Positions 26,201 to 40,200 of a stretch of DNA of 64,000 bases are shown one piece after another. Source of the DNA: Membranipora membranacea. Lineage: Eukaryota; Bryozoa; Gymnolaemata; Cheilostomatida; Membraniporidae. The notes beneath the pieces are model-generated. The model made no database searches. It was not told the origin of the DNA and worked only from the letters and a program-made list of their open reading frames with translations. The stretch is from NCBI GenBank assembly GCA_914767715.1, contig OU612066.1:5649001-5713000 (forward strand), given 5' to 3'. Numbering within the stretch: the stretch's first letter is position 1; every line of letters starts with the position of its first letter. The position numbers and the translations under genes were made by a program.

Positions 26201-29200
26201 ATTTGTCTCAATCACATAACCATCCGGAGCCTACAATGTTGATTGCGCAAGTTCAGTAAAAATAAAATAAATATGAAAATTAATTGGCATGTATGGAAGA
26301 GGAAGTCCATCTGCATATATATTTGGCATTAACCAGTCTTAGATAAATATACACACGAACACCGAGTACCGGAACAGGATACAGGTTACTTTATTTAAGG
26401 ACACTATACATTTACTGGCCAAGTAATTCCGCATTGCCAACAAGATGTAGTACCTGGACGAGGAAGGTACAGTTTATATTCGAGGCGTAGTTCCCTGGAT
26501 ATCCTGGGGTAGTGATTATCTTCGTCTGGTTTTGGCTACTGAGATAGATAACTCCTCCACACTTGTGCTCATCCACAGAGAGGATAACTTCACAAGTTGT
26601 GCCTCCAAGTCCTTCAGGGCATACACACTCGCATGCACCGTTCCTGTTTGTGATGTAACCATCATTCTTACACTTCAGATGCGTGCATCTATCTGAGAAA
26701 AAGAGAAATATATATATACATCGATGCTCTCCTATCCGATTGTGAAAATATTATTGCAAGCTTATCCCTTTATTATCAAGAGATGCTTATCGCTGTTCAA
26801 ACAACATTAAAGTAGCTAATTTACAATCAATAACACATGAACTGTCCTGATATCAATTCAATGAGCTGTTAGTTTGAGATGAATTTTTTTGATCGTGTCA
26901 GCAAACTAGGCGTTTCTCTGAGATACACTTTTCACATTTTCACAATTTAGGCCTATGGAGTGATATATATCTGGAGGGCGAAGCTCTGCAATAAAGCTGC
27001 TTTATGTACATTTTTAAAGCAATTACACAATAATTTACCAGAGCAGTATGCTTTGTTGAGGCTCCATTCATCATAGTGTGTGGGTTTTCCGATACCGTGT
27101 TTTAACCACATGTCGTCTGGGTTAAATGTGACCAGCGATGAGGATTGGTAATGCTAAAAGATTTATTGAGATGGTGAAAGTAAACTGAAATGGCTTACCA
27201 GGAAGTAATACGATTTCACTTTCTAAAAGTGAAAAACACATTCATGTTTATCTCGTACCATCTTAGTCTTATAAAACATAATAATAAATTATATCGAAAT
27301 ATTATTAATTACAAAAGCTCAAGGAATCAATCAGAAGGGAAGATTTATTTTTGGCAATTTGATATTTAGTTTAATCTGATACGTCAAATGGGTAACGCAC
27401 AACACAATGTCATACCTGGAAGCTAGAGAGGTCATAAGGTGCGTTGTTTATAAACTCGGGGTGTGTTTTCCTGTAGTACGCCTCTGGTTTGGACACACGA
27501 CTATAGTTAACGGCTGTAACAAAGAAATCAAAGGACTAAAATTAATAAAAAAAGATTGTAACTTGACATTTTGTAAAATGGAATTCTTGGAAGACTAGAT
27601 GTCAAAGAAAGCTTACACAATAATTACAGTGGGCTGAAGTGTCCATTAGCATAAATCATAGGTCTGAGCCAGATTCCATCATCTCAAATGCAGAACTCAA
27701 TCAGTTTTTTGTGTTGGTTTTTGTTGCCGGAGGTTGAATGTTTGAATGTTTTGTGTTGCAATAGACTTACCGATATGTTTATGCATATCAGTTCTAGTGT
27801 GTTCATGAGTCATACCTAATACATGACCAAACTCATGCTGAACATATTCTTCCTGTTAAAAAGAGAAGACAATCATGATAAAAGTAATAGATCAAATATA
27901 GACTGAGGTATACAGTGTGAGGTTTGTAGGTACAGTTGAAGTGAATATGACTTCCAACTTATCTTGCCTGCGTATTGCAGTATCGAGAGGTTTGCTTCAA
28001 ATTCCGTTTGATCTTTGATATTTCAAGGTTAATTACTCATTTCTAATAATTGTAAGCGAGGAACACCCTGGAAGAAAGAGCTGTCTTCATGACTATGACA
28101 ATATTCTATTGATGCTCTAGAATTGATCTACAGATGTTTCAACTTTTCCTCTGACAGCGCCCTGTTCATTTGACACGAGGAAATTCAATTAACATTCCAC
28201 TGAAATCAATTGAAGCTTAGGAATATCAGGGCTGACAACAAAAATTTAAATGATGAAGAATGAAGCTTATAGAGATGCTCACTTACATTGAGACATGATG
28301 TCGAGATGCTGACATCTTGTGTGGTCTGTTCTGTACTGCCAGACTTACAGTTAGAACAACCCGAGTGAGAATAACAACTCCTACCATTAAATACTCGTAC
28401 AGAATGGTTGTGCCTGATCCTATCTGTACATAAATCAGAAAAAGAGTTAAAATTATATACCAATAACTAGGATCAATTAGATTAAGATTTGAGATGCTAA
28501 AACTACAGTAAAAATATCCAGCTGCAACAGTTTCTGCAGACTACGCAAGGAGCTTATGCTAAGTGTCAACGTGAAAAGGTCAGTTATCGCCTCAAATAGG
28601 GTTCCTACGTACATACGATAAAATGACATTGCAATTCTTAGGCATTGGGCTCTATAAAATAATGGTAGTGATTTTAATAATTTATGCTACTGTGGTTTCA
28701 TTTTTTGTTTGAATCATCAGCATAGTTTACTGTCTCGACAGATAAGGAAGAAGATTTCACATTTGGTTAAGCAACTTTTTAAGATAAGTGTACCTTTAAT
28801 TGATTGGCTGAGTTTGTCTCTATGTATAAACTTGACACACGATATAGATTCTAGATAAGCCAGGCCTTTAGTAACAGCTGGTTCTATTCTCCAGTGATAA
28901 TAGCCTGTGAAACAAAGCAGTACAAATCACGAAAGTAGGAAAATTAGCAATTAGTGGCCATCGAGGAACACAGATAGTTTTAAAACCATTACCCAAACTA
29001 GCACACCTGATTTCCTCAGGTAGACGCAATTATAACCTGGTGTTTTATCCATGCCACCAGTATATAGCGGAAAGGTTCCTGTGGTTTGGCTTTGCTCTGG
29101 CTAAGTTCCTACTATTGAAGAGGGCGTTCTCCGACTTAATTTGTCACCGTGTCATGATTTTTATCACCAACTGCCTCAAACAGTGAATCACCAAAATAAA

Positions 29201-32200
29201 GAGACCACCCTGGAGAATGGGGCATTGTGGGATAGCAGCAGACCCAACAGGTTGTTATAATCATAGGGAGACAGTAGTTAATAGATTACTATGTTATTAT
29301 CTAGGGTCCATTCAAATATATTCATACCTTTTCCTTTGATTACAGTAAGATGATATTTTATGTAATTATTAATGGGCCTATCTTGACCATCAAAAGATTA
29401 ATCCATTAGGGTGACAATAAGAAGAGAAGAATTGAGAAGGTTTTGCATAAGGCAAAAATAATAATTATGAGGTAGAAATTCCTTATCATGCCTCATGAGG
29501 TGAGAGATATAATAAGCTCTATATCTGATATGATTTAATAATTAAAGTCACACTGACAGGCTTGTTATCAGCTGGAGTAAAATAATAAATGGGCTTTTAA
29601 ATAATGGTCCTATAGAGATAGATATATATCAGCTTCGAAATGGTAGCATAAAAAATTCCATGCTCTTACCATGGTCTAATAGCACTAAAGTCAGTATTCA
29701 CTAAACATATGATATCTCATAATATGAAATAAACTACACGGCTGCTTGCAGGATATACATAACCTGTCGTGACAAGCTTGGTTGTCAACACAGGTTAAGA
29801 TATACACTGACAGCATTAATTCCAGAAACAATTAAATTTGTAGCATTTGCATACAGTGAATATGTGGAATAACAGATTAATAAGCATAACTTACTTGGAT
29901 ATGTATTAAGATCTATAAAATAAGGCACAATATTCTGGGGCCATTTATTTCCACCGTTGATAGCTGATAGCCTAACTTGTCTTTTCTCTCTGTTAATGTG
30001 AATCTACAATCATCGTAAACCAAGGAGATTATCAGCACACCAATTAGCGACGCAAGAATGTTTTTAAATGGCCAGCTTTGTTTTCTAAGAAACCTTTGCA
30101 TGTCTATACTTCCAGAAAAGTGCTGAGTGAGCACAGAATATCTTCCAGAGGGCCAATATAAATTTAGTTTGCCTCTGGTGTTGAAGGTGGGAAAAAACTG
30201 AATGCTGGGTTGATAAGATAATCAAGCAGAGCCAATGCAAGGCTATTTGGTTTGTACGCTTTGTACTGTATTGAAGCTTCCCTCTGAACTACCAGCCAAC
30301 AGATTTCTCATTGATGTTCACATTAGTAAGGCCTAGTCTGGCTCACCATACCTGTTCAGGGACTCAATATTACCTCATAATCTATCTCAAAATATTTTCC
30401 CATGCACCGACTGATTGAAGACAATGTTTTTCAAAATAATCCTGTTATAAATTATTCTCAGAAAACAAGAAGATAAGCGCTCTGCCTTCCACCTGTCTTC
30501 TTAAACTCATTTCGGAGCCAAGATCAGGCAACGTGTTTTATCCCATGCTTAACTTGGACAGGTGCATCACATTTAAAAAAATTTACAAAACAGTTTAACA
30601 ATATGAGGTGGCAAAAAGTGATGCAGAGGTCAACAAGTGAGAAAGGCATTAGGGCAATGGTAGGTAGATAATTGTTTTTGTTTGTTACATTACTTGATGA
30701 TGTACAACTGTGAAAAAGTTAATTTCAAAAATATTTTGCGAATTGATTCTGATAATAAACATTGGTAATGGTGATTAAAGTGAGTAATTGGTAGATCACC
30801 AAAATTAGTCTGTTATCAGCTGAAATGATCAATATTCTGAATCGTATGATATGGATCACTACCTTTAATTTTTTGTAATGTTTTTGGGCGTTGTTGTTCT
30901 GCTGTGCGGAGGTCATAGGGCTGTTTAAGAGAGGAATTTTTTCCCCAAAATTCATTCTGGTAAAGTGATTGTGACTTGCTTTTTTGTATTCGGAGAAAGT
31001 AAAGAAAATTGTCAGAATCTGGTAGGGCACAGTTTTGACATATTGACAAAAGCCCAACATTTCGGTGACTCAATCAATGTGCATACCTCATTAGCCCAAC
31101 GTGTTACAGACTTGTTAGCGTGGTAGTCACCACTGTAGGTACCGGCCTCTGATGGAGGAAGAGAGACATGGATGTCATTGATCTCCTCCAGATTGTCATT
31201 AAACTCCAGATCACCAGCCTCACCATGAGTCATCTGATTGTACTTACTATCACTAACCGGCTAAAATAAGAACATCTGAGGTTAATATCAATTATGTTAA
31301 TCAACAGTGTCCCGTGCCAAGGTTTAGATTAATTTACCTTGATTATAAAAAAAGTCGCTAGTCACGAGCCGAGCCGGCAAGCTACTGACGGCAAGCTACT
31401 GACGGCAAGCTTCTGACGGTTTCATCAAAGGCCAAATCCTTCCTCTTTGCGATAACAACAATGGCCAATTAAAAATATGTATCTTTTTAATAATTTTACG
31501 AACAGAGTTATGCGACATAAATTGCATGTCAATTAAAACTATTGGTTGAATAACGAGGAAAAATTTAATTCAATTACAAATTGAGAGCTCAAAATAGCAC
31601 TTTCATGTTCCAAAAATAAGCCAATAAGTCTTGAGTCATAAACTTACCTTTGCTTATGCGCACTAATATTTGTGGCCGATTATATGCATAATTCCTTTGA
31701 AGGATGTGGAAATTAACACCTTACTTCTGAAGTAGTGACATTTACCTTATAAATCACACCGGAGGGATGATGAATCTCCTGTCTGGCCAGATGTAGAACT
31801 TCCACTCTATCATAACTCCTCGCTAATAACTTCTTTGATTCTGATACATGAGGCAGATTATCCGATAAGCTCTACAAAAAATGCTTTGACAAATTAACAA
31901 CATACAACTCAACATGACACCAGGGTTCCTCTACCTGTCTAATCAACTCATTATGGATTCGAGGATTAGAGTGGGGGGGGGGGAGTTCCTGCAGCCGAAC
32001 CATGCAGTGCTGACATTCATGAAGACACAGCTCTTCTATTTCCCAATATTAACAATATATCGTCAAGTTGCTAAAGGCACCTGTAATGATGATGGGTACT
32101 AATCCATACTATTGTCTAATGGGTGAACATATTATTACTGTGATTATCGATATTACCCTTCACCGACCCAAATCATTTATTTTACAAAAGGTTTTTGAAA

Positions 32201-32473
32201 CAATGTGGTCAGTGCTTACTCTAGTTTGCAAAATGTTTTCCTCCCGGTACCACCCAATTAACTTTGTATGAGAGATCTCTTGATTTACTGTAAAATAACT
32301 ACTTGGTATCAACTATGACCATTGGTCTAAATCTGGATTCCAAATCGCAACTGGTCATATTTGCTATGGTCTGAGAATACATCAACTTGCATCAGCTGAT
32401 CAAGTGTGACACAGTCACCTACCTCGTGTAATGTTAGTGAAAACAAGAAGACAATCACATATGCATGGTACAT
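23229..32473 (-). CDS. Astacin metalloprotease with EGF, CUB and MAM modules
   Basis: Seventeen coding exons read from high to low: 32423-32473, 31746-31871, 31087-31260, 29895-29985, 28794-28904, 28287-28423, 27771-27852, 27416-27513, 27039-27153, 26454-26692, 26112-26230, 25996-26048 (tentative), 25060-25116, 24776-24894, 24406-24556, 23867-24060 and 23229-23282. They total 1971 bases, 656 residues. Domains: signal peptide (MYHAYVIVFLFSL), a propeptide of about 100 residues ending NEKRQVR (furin-like), then the astacin domain (NKWPQNIVPYFID). The zinc motif HEFGHVLGMTHEHTR is complete. The Met-turn reads SSFQHY, with Gln in place of Met. An EGF module (CECVCPEGLGGTTC), a CUB (TTPGYPGNYAS), a short Cys-rich segment (GCGRCRGAPCFNGRC) and a MAM domain (KCSFEQG to GHLGIDDLEWNIGRC) follow. 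It is probably a secreted matrix- or peptide-processing enzyme. Confidence 0.87.
31376..31417. repeat. 14-bp tandem repeat, three copies
   Basis: GGCAAGCTACTGAC occurs three times in a row with one substitution in the last copy. It lies in the second intron of the astacin gene, between coding exons 2 and 3, next to a GC-rich patch (GAGCCGAGCC). Confidence 0.85.
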
Positions 32474-34250
32474 GGTAAAGTCGTCGTGTATCCGTTGACA
32501 AAGATGCAACTGTGAAATTATATCTCACAGGGTTTGCTAAAATGGTAATGCTCACTCCATAGACTTATTACGTCTATGGTTCACTCAGCAATCCACAAAG
32601 GTGCAAAATTAGTCTTCTTCTCCTATCAACTGCAGTTAACAGACTGATAACCTCCTATACAACACCGATGGAAACACTGTTCTCTACATTTGATGGAATG
32701 AATGACATGGTACACACACACACAATTATATATCCTGAGCATACGATACACATCAATCTCATCAATCACCTGCTCCTGGGTTCCTCAAAATAGAGGCAGT
32801 GGCATGTCAATAATTATCACTGACACGCTCAAGTAAGCACTGCAACAACATATACAGATCTCATCAAAATCCTGGATGGTAGGTGTCTCAGATCAAGTGA
32901 AGATTAACCTGGCCGTTATACATACAGAGTAACACAGTAATGATGATACTGAACCTGTAATACCATGGGTTGGCCCACCAAATATGGTGTGGGATTGATG
33001 TGCTTTCTAGGCTTTTCAAGTTTTCCACCTTTTCATCATTAATTTTCTAGCCAGTTACCGTTATTTTCAGCTATACTGAAAAGCTATATTGGAAGTGTTG
33101 TTGTTTCTTCATATTTCAGGGCAGTTTTTGCGTCAGCGTTTCACAAAAGCCCTGGTATTTTGTCAATTAATTTGTACTCACAGTTCACAACATGGGAAGC
33201 GGTTGTTGAATAAGTTTGAAGATATCACAGTCGTGAGAACATTGTTCTGAGCCAATGCACCAATCGGATACTAGCCTTTGCAAATTAATTACAAATAATT
33301 GGGTTAACAGGAAGAGAGAGTGTAGAAATAAGGATACAGGAAAAAAGGAAGAGAGGTTTGGTAGAGAGAGGCCAAAAAAAGAGACAGTTTGATGGTTCAG
33401 GAGGATTTGCAGAGATCGGGCCTCTCAGTTGAAGAGTGTGAGGATACTGACAGCAGAATAAGATGGCACTTGCTGATAGAGATTGATGCCCTGCATGATC
33501 GCCACCCAACATGAAACACGGGGGATAAGGTGAGAAAGGTGAGGTGAAAATTAAATTAAGAATTTTCTGGATGTTTTACAAATTAGCTAATAAGCAAAAT
33601 GGCAACACCATAGGACTAAACTGTAAGGGTGCGCTGTGACAGAGAACATCTAAGGAGTCAAGGACAGTACAGATTAGCCAACCCAAATGGTAATGAAACC
33701 AACCTTTTCTATCTATTAACATCAAAAGAAGTACATGGCAATCAGAAATATGACCTGTCAACTTTTTTATTGGAAAATATAAATTGTTTCATAGAAAAAA
33801 TAAGTTATCACGGAATACCTTTGGTATATAACATATAATTTATCTATACAGAAGAAAATAAAATATTGCAGTGGCTGGGTCTGACACCATGCAATGAATG
33901 AACAATGTGTCGTTTTCACAGGATTATCAAGTATCAGAATATGAACTAAAATTAATGTTGATGATGACAAAGATGAATTAAAAGATATCTGTTGCATAAA
34001 ATTGTTGTACGGATTATAGGTACATTGGCTTGTGGCAGGGTAAAATTACATATGGATAACTTGTCGTTCACCCATAGATAGGATATTCAAGATCAATGAC
34101 TGGCAATTTGGTTGTCAAGATAATATCAAACAAAGAATATAGATATCCTTACTCTGTGGTGATAATATGGTAAGCTCTCATTATCAACATTAGAGTAAAT
34201 GTATGTATGTTGAAAAGGCTGTATTACCGGAACCTCACTTATCATTGGAG
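32474..34250. other. Intergenic between astacin and paladin genes
   Basis: This holds the 5' flank of the astacin gene and the 3'UTR of paladin (both minus). An acceptor-like TTTCACAG (minus) near 32518 may begin the first coding exon of astacin, implying an upstream untranslated exon. TTTATT at 33766-33771 is a minus-strand AATAAA candidate for paladin. A purine-rich tract runs from 33307 to 33400. No other gene was seen. Confidence 0.45.
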
Positions 34251-37200
34251 TCAACTGTGAGATGACAGCGTATTTGGAGATGAAAAATGACAGTTTCTCG
34301 CCAATCTTGTCCTCAGACCACATTCTGGCTCAAACTCAGAGAACACTAAGTTGTCCAAAATGTCCAGCATACCACACTTGTAACCCACCTACAATAGAGA
34401 AATGGAATATATTAGGCACCAAACAGCTCAGGGACATTTTCATGAAGCTATGTATGAAGCATGTGATCAGGCTACAATTTGTCTCTTCTGCGTCGAAACA
34501 TATGATTGGATGGGTAACGACTGAAGTGTCAGTTATTATAATCAGGCTTGATTCTCAAATTTCTGATTGAAATGTAGGACAGTAAATAGGTATGTGTTTC
34601 TTTTGGATTCCAATTTTTTACCTTGCCTTGGGTTGAGTAAATGTAAGCTAGTCATAAATTTGGCTATTTCAAAACGATGCAAAAAGGCACACATTTCCAT
34701 TCTTAAATATTTTGCTTATCAGGGTGTAATTACAATAGTTTTAGACTTGTCTTCTCACATATCATCTGTTTGAGAAGATAACCTATGAGATGGTCAATAG
34801 TTATAATTCCTTAGCGGTCATTATTTCAGTGACGATTAATAATGCTGATAACTTACATCATATAACCAGTCAGTAAATGACATCTGTGACTTGAGTCTGT
34901 CTCTCTGTGACTTGGTGACATTGAGATAACAGTTAAACACAATCAGCATTGCATATCTCTCCAGATTATCTAGAGACTGCCTGTGTAGTTTGTTATAGTA
35001 GGCTCTTATGTCTGTGTGTATACCTCCTCCTCCTCCGCCGCCGCCAGCCTTCACCTGACCTCGTACACAGATATCACGTGTGCCCACCTTACTCTGCTTC
35101 TCAAGATTGGCCTTCAGTTTTTGTTTCTGTAATCAATAAAATTAAGCATTCAGGGGCACTTAAAAGGTAGCTAGGATAAATTCGATTTGTGAAATTAATG
35201 ACAGTGTCTCACTAAACCACAAAGTGTCCATAATCAAAATTTAAATTTTAAGTTGGCACAGTTCATAAAATGGACGGAAAAAATACAAATCCGCTTTGTC
35301 AGCGCAGCTTACTTTACACTGGATAAGTGGTGATATCATCCCTATAGAAGGTAGTTAGTGTTTATTAATTATTCACGCTGTCACACACCCTGCTTTTATA
35401 ATTACTCTAAACATGAGACTCTAGACTATGCGCAATAAAATCACTCTGCCAACGTAATTCTGAGTCGGTTCAATTTTGGCAAGATTTCATTCATTATTTC
35501 CTATTTTTAATGTAGTTGGCCTGGTATGAATTTCAAAACATTGGTTTCCTCAAGGCCAAGCCAAGTGTCAGTTAGAGTCACTATTACCTTTTTGACAGTG
35601 ACAAATATCTCTTCTCTGGCGTGGTAATGCATCATACTACTCGTCTCAAAGCACTGATCGAGGATAAAATCTACTTCTCTCTTAGACTGATGACCAGAAG
35701 ATAAGGAGGATGTTATCCTCTGTATCACCTGAAACACAAATTCACAGAATAAACTTTGATTTGAATACATATGCAACTAAGCTTATGGTGGGCTTATGCA
35801 CTGCATACCAAAATGATGTGAGCATTGACATCATGTAAGAGCTACAAGTTACAAGTCACTATATTGAAAACAACTATATATTATATATTAAAACAAACTT
35901 GAAAACAGAAAGATTAACATCATGATCAACCTACCAGTTTGACCTCTAACATTCACTTCTCTCACCTTGAATTCTCCTTTGGTAAATTGAGCGTCCCACA
36001 TAGATATCCTCTCTGCCTCTCCTTTACCAGCGCCATAAGGATATCCCTGAAGCAATCAAGAAAATAAGGAATGATAACTCTACGATTATATCATAAGGAT
36101 ATCTCTGAAGCGATAGAAAAAAAGAGAAAAATTACCATAATATCATGCAAGACAACTTTTTTGTTAACAGTTGAAAATAAATGCTGACTGAGTTTGGGGG
36201 AACAATGTTCTGCTGACATGGTGAGGGTAATCGTGACCCGCATTCAGTGGTCACCCCTTGTATGCATGTGCTGAGCTGTGGAGACAATTTTCATATTATT
36301 AAATTATCTATTTACCTTCTGGTTGGAGTAAATGATTCCTGCTATGGCCATGGCAGTTGTTGTTCTCTCCTTTCCTGTTTCACAGCAGAAGACGATTGCA
36401 GGATTATCCCCATTAGATTCCTCTTGGAGTAAATCTTCCATTATGTTTCGTAACCGATCAAAGATCTGAGAAGGCAAAAGAGAATGAAACAGTGATTCAT
36501 AACGTCTAATTGGTAAATTATTACTATATTATCACATATATCATGTATTATAATAGACAGACTGACGGACAAAAGCAAAAAATAATGACTCAGAGTGCCA
36601 AGTATGTGATTCACACCATCTGATTGATGAACTCTCTGACAGATTTTAACCCTGGAGACAACTAGCTTTTTTGAAGAATATTTTAACTAGGACATTAAAG
36701 TTGTCAGTTTATTTTACCTTTTCGGCCGGAGCTTTGTCTGTAGGTATTGGTAGCCTGAGACACTTGACATTAGTGTTCTTGGTGTACACCGATTCAATCG
36801 TTTCCAAATTAGGTGTTAATGCAGTGGAGTCATTATTGGATATCAACTACAGGAAAGAAAAGACAGAGCTGATGATTATTTTATAAAAAAACACTTTTCT
36901 GAACTAATAGTCTAATACAATTAGTAATTGTCTGTCATTGATACTATGGAGTTGTCACCACATATACCACTTGAATACCATGCGGTGTCAAAGACAGGTA
37001 GGGTGATTATAAAATTCCACATCAACCACATGGCATAACTGAAGCCATTTAATATTACATCAACCTGATTTGAAGTAAACTGAGACAATCCATTTTGTCA
37101 AGATAGCTGTAAGTGCATTCTATTATCCACCATGAGACAGGTAGTGGATGGTTATAGATGCAGACCAAACTACCAAAGCGCTGAATCTTACCTTGTCATG

Positions 37201-40200
37201 CTCAGTAACAGAACAACTACTGACGATTTCCTTCTCTACTGTAGAAAGTTCCTCAGCGGTCACATGACTGATCCCTACATGATGATCAGGAGAGTTACGG
37301 TATCGCAGTGAATACAGATCTCCTCCACACATAATCATTGGTATATCAGACAGAGTTATGAGCAGGGTACTTGTGTGACTGTACTTACGTATGAGCCAGT
37401 CATTGAGACGACAGAATCCCTGTAATATAACAAAATGTGATGTGGTAGGAACCCAATGGATCAAACGAAACATCGACAAATATAAGTAGTGCGCAAAACC
37501 AATATCTACAACAGTAGAAATTAACGCCGAATAAATTGATAATGGCCATGTGAGAAAATTGACCTTGATTGCATTAGATAAAAGAGCTGTAAAAAGTCTA
37601 CAAGATTTCAATTTGGAACTACTGTGAAATCCCTCCTACCCAACGGTATGATACGTCAGTCTTCATTGACATGTCGAAAGCGGTCAATAGAATGGATCGT
37701 GGCAAGCTTCTAGACATGCTAGTAGAGAGAGGCTTGAGCAACCATCTTATCCACATTATCGACAGCTTTCTAGATGACCGCTTTCAGACCGTGCGTCTAG
37801 CAACTACATCAAGCAGCAAACAAGCAGTTCTGAATGGCACTCCACAAGGCACCATCTTGGGCCCGATGTTTTGGCTTCTATACATAGACAGTTTAGATGT
37901 CACATGTAAAGTTGTCAAATACGCTGATGACCTCACACTGATAAGCCGAACAACAAGCAGTGAATCGAGCGACATGCAAACCTGCGTCGATCGAGTGGCT
38001 CAATGGTGTGAAGAGCACAATATGATTGCTAACGCGAATAAATCATATGCTATGAACATCTGCAACAAGTATGCCAAGGTGCAGAATGAACAAACCACCA
38101 GCTTGACCCTTGGCGGTCAGGACATACTACAAGTCAACACGACCAACTTCCTCGGAGTAAAAATTGATGATCACCTTAGCTTCGAGCAACATGTGAACCA
38201 AATCGGGAGCCGGGTCAGACCCAAGACGTTCGTACTGCTCAAACTCAAGCGGGCTGGAATCCCACAAAACATCCTCACCAAATACTACGTGACCTGCATA
38301 CGACCTATAATGATGTATGCGAGTCCAGTGTGGTATGCGATGACAACAGTCGACGCACTTGAGCGACTAACCAGCTTAGAAAATCTCTCTCTGAAAATCA
38401 TCTGCCCGGGCCACGATAGCTATGAAGAGCGCCTGTCTGCTCTTAACATCATCTCGCTCGCCACATTTCTAGATAAATCATGTACTGATTACGCTAGAAA
38501 AGTCGGAAACCCAGCACACTGCAACAACAAACTGCTACAGCCAATCCCTTCTACTCTACGCCGATCAGCCAGACTAAAACAACGCCAGACAGACACCAGT
38601 GTAGCTCTGCTCTGAGATCGAGCACAGTACTAATGAAGTATAGCAATGCCGGCTGTATTAATTATAAAGAATAAACTAAACTGATCAGTTTTTATATTTC
38701 ACTTTTTATACCCAGGATGCCTCCTCTTTTCTACAAAAACCTATAAGGGTCGCTGCTAATTTTTAGTCTGCTACCAATGGTTAGTAATAAAGATAATAAT
38801 AACCCTGAGTGGGATAAATACTACAAACACCTTCAATGTAACCTTGCCTTGCAAACACCTGGAATATTACTATTGTCTGATGCAATAGATTCACATTAAA
38901 AGGTACCTGTCATCAACATTCAATACCTACAATAAGGAAGAAGCGTGCATGTGGGATTATATTTATCACACAGATATGGTATAATAAGAACACTAACCTT
39001 TTTACCGGGTTGAGTGAGACCATATATAGGTAGACCTGGAACTTTCCTGACGTTAGCACAGTTAACACTCTCGTTAGTGCCCATATAGTCATCAGACTTG
39101 GCGCTGTTACAGACCTACAACAGCAATAGTAGAACAAAAAGTCATCAGTCAAACATCCAAGAACTAGTAGCCAGTCAGTAATTATTGTAAAACTCTAATA
39201 TAACCATATCACAAGGCATCCTTGCCATTCGTTTTAATATCACACTTCTTGCATTGAATACATATGACTGGTTTTGATATATAGATAAAATGTAATGGCA
39301 TCAATAGACAGTTTTCTGAGCTCTGATTTATGCCTCAATTCGGAGTTGTCCTCTCTCCAGTTTGGTACTTTTATCCCACGCCGCATAGGAAAAACGTGCT
39401 GAAAGAGGGTTTTCTTGTAAATTAAAATTGATTTTTGATACAGAATCCGCACCATTGAAAACCCTGTGAGACAGGGTTTCCAAATCATTGGAAGCTTGAA
39501 TGTTGATAAATCTTAATTTTAGTGACGAAATTCAAGAAAAATTCTGCCAAATGGTCCGCAAAACTGGCAGAAATTGATATAATCGACTAACCGAATACCA
39601 AAAATATTTCCCAAACTATGTCCCTATCAGTTTTCAATGGTGCATATTCTGAATCAAAAATCCTTTTTATCCAACTTTAAGCGGATTTCAAGATAACCCT
39701 CTTTTCAGCACGTTTTTCCTATGTGACGTGGGTTAAAAGTACCAAACTGGAGAGAGGACAACTCCGAATTAAGGCCGAAATCAGAGCTTAGAAAACTGTC
39801 TATAGTAGTTTACTACCAAGCTTACCTAGCACCTCAATACTTGTATGATTCCATGTCCAGTCATCAAGCATTGCATTATTTATATTCACATACCATGTTC
39901 ATTCAATGAGTTAAGGTATACTTACCATACTAAATGGACTATTTGGAGATGTACTGATGTTAACATTGAGTGGTGATGTTGTGGAGCGAAATTGTGACAG
40001 GATGGGACAATTCCTCCGAAGCCATTCAGAGAATGGGCCTGCACTACTTCTCTCCTTGAAATAATAATGTGGAAACTCCTGTAAGGTTAAAAATCACACC
40101 TCACAGCTCAAAGTATCAAGAGCTTGAGTTGGACAATGTTACATACATTGTAGAGGTCTCTATGTAGCTGAACTGCTATCTGGCCATGAACTAGGTCGGT

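Noticed and set aside
37784-37975. Minus-strand frame in the retrotransposon
   Set aside because: Shadow of the plus-strand reverse transcriptase, whose GTPQG and YADD motifs define the real frame.
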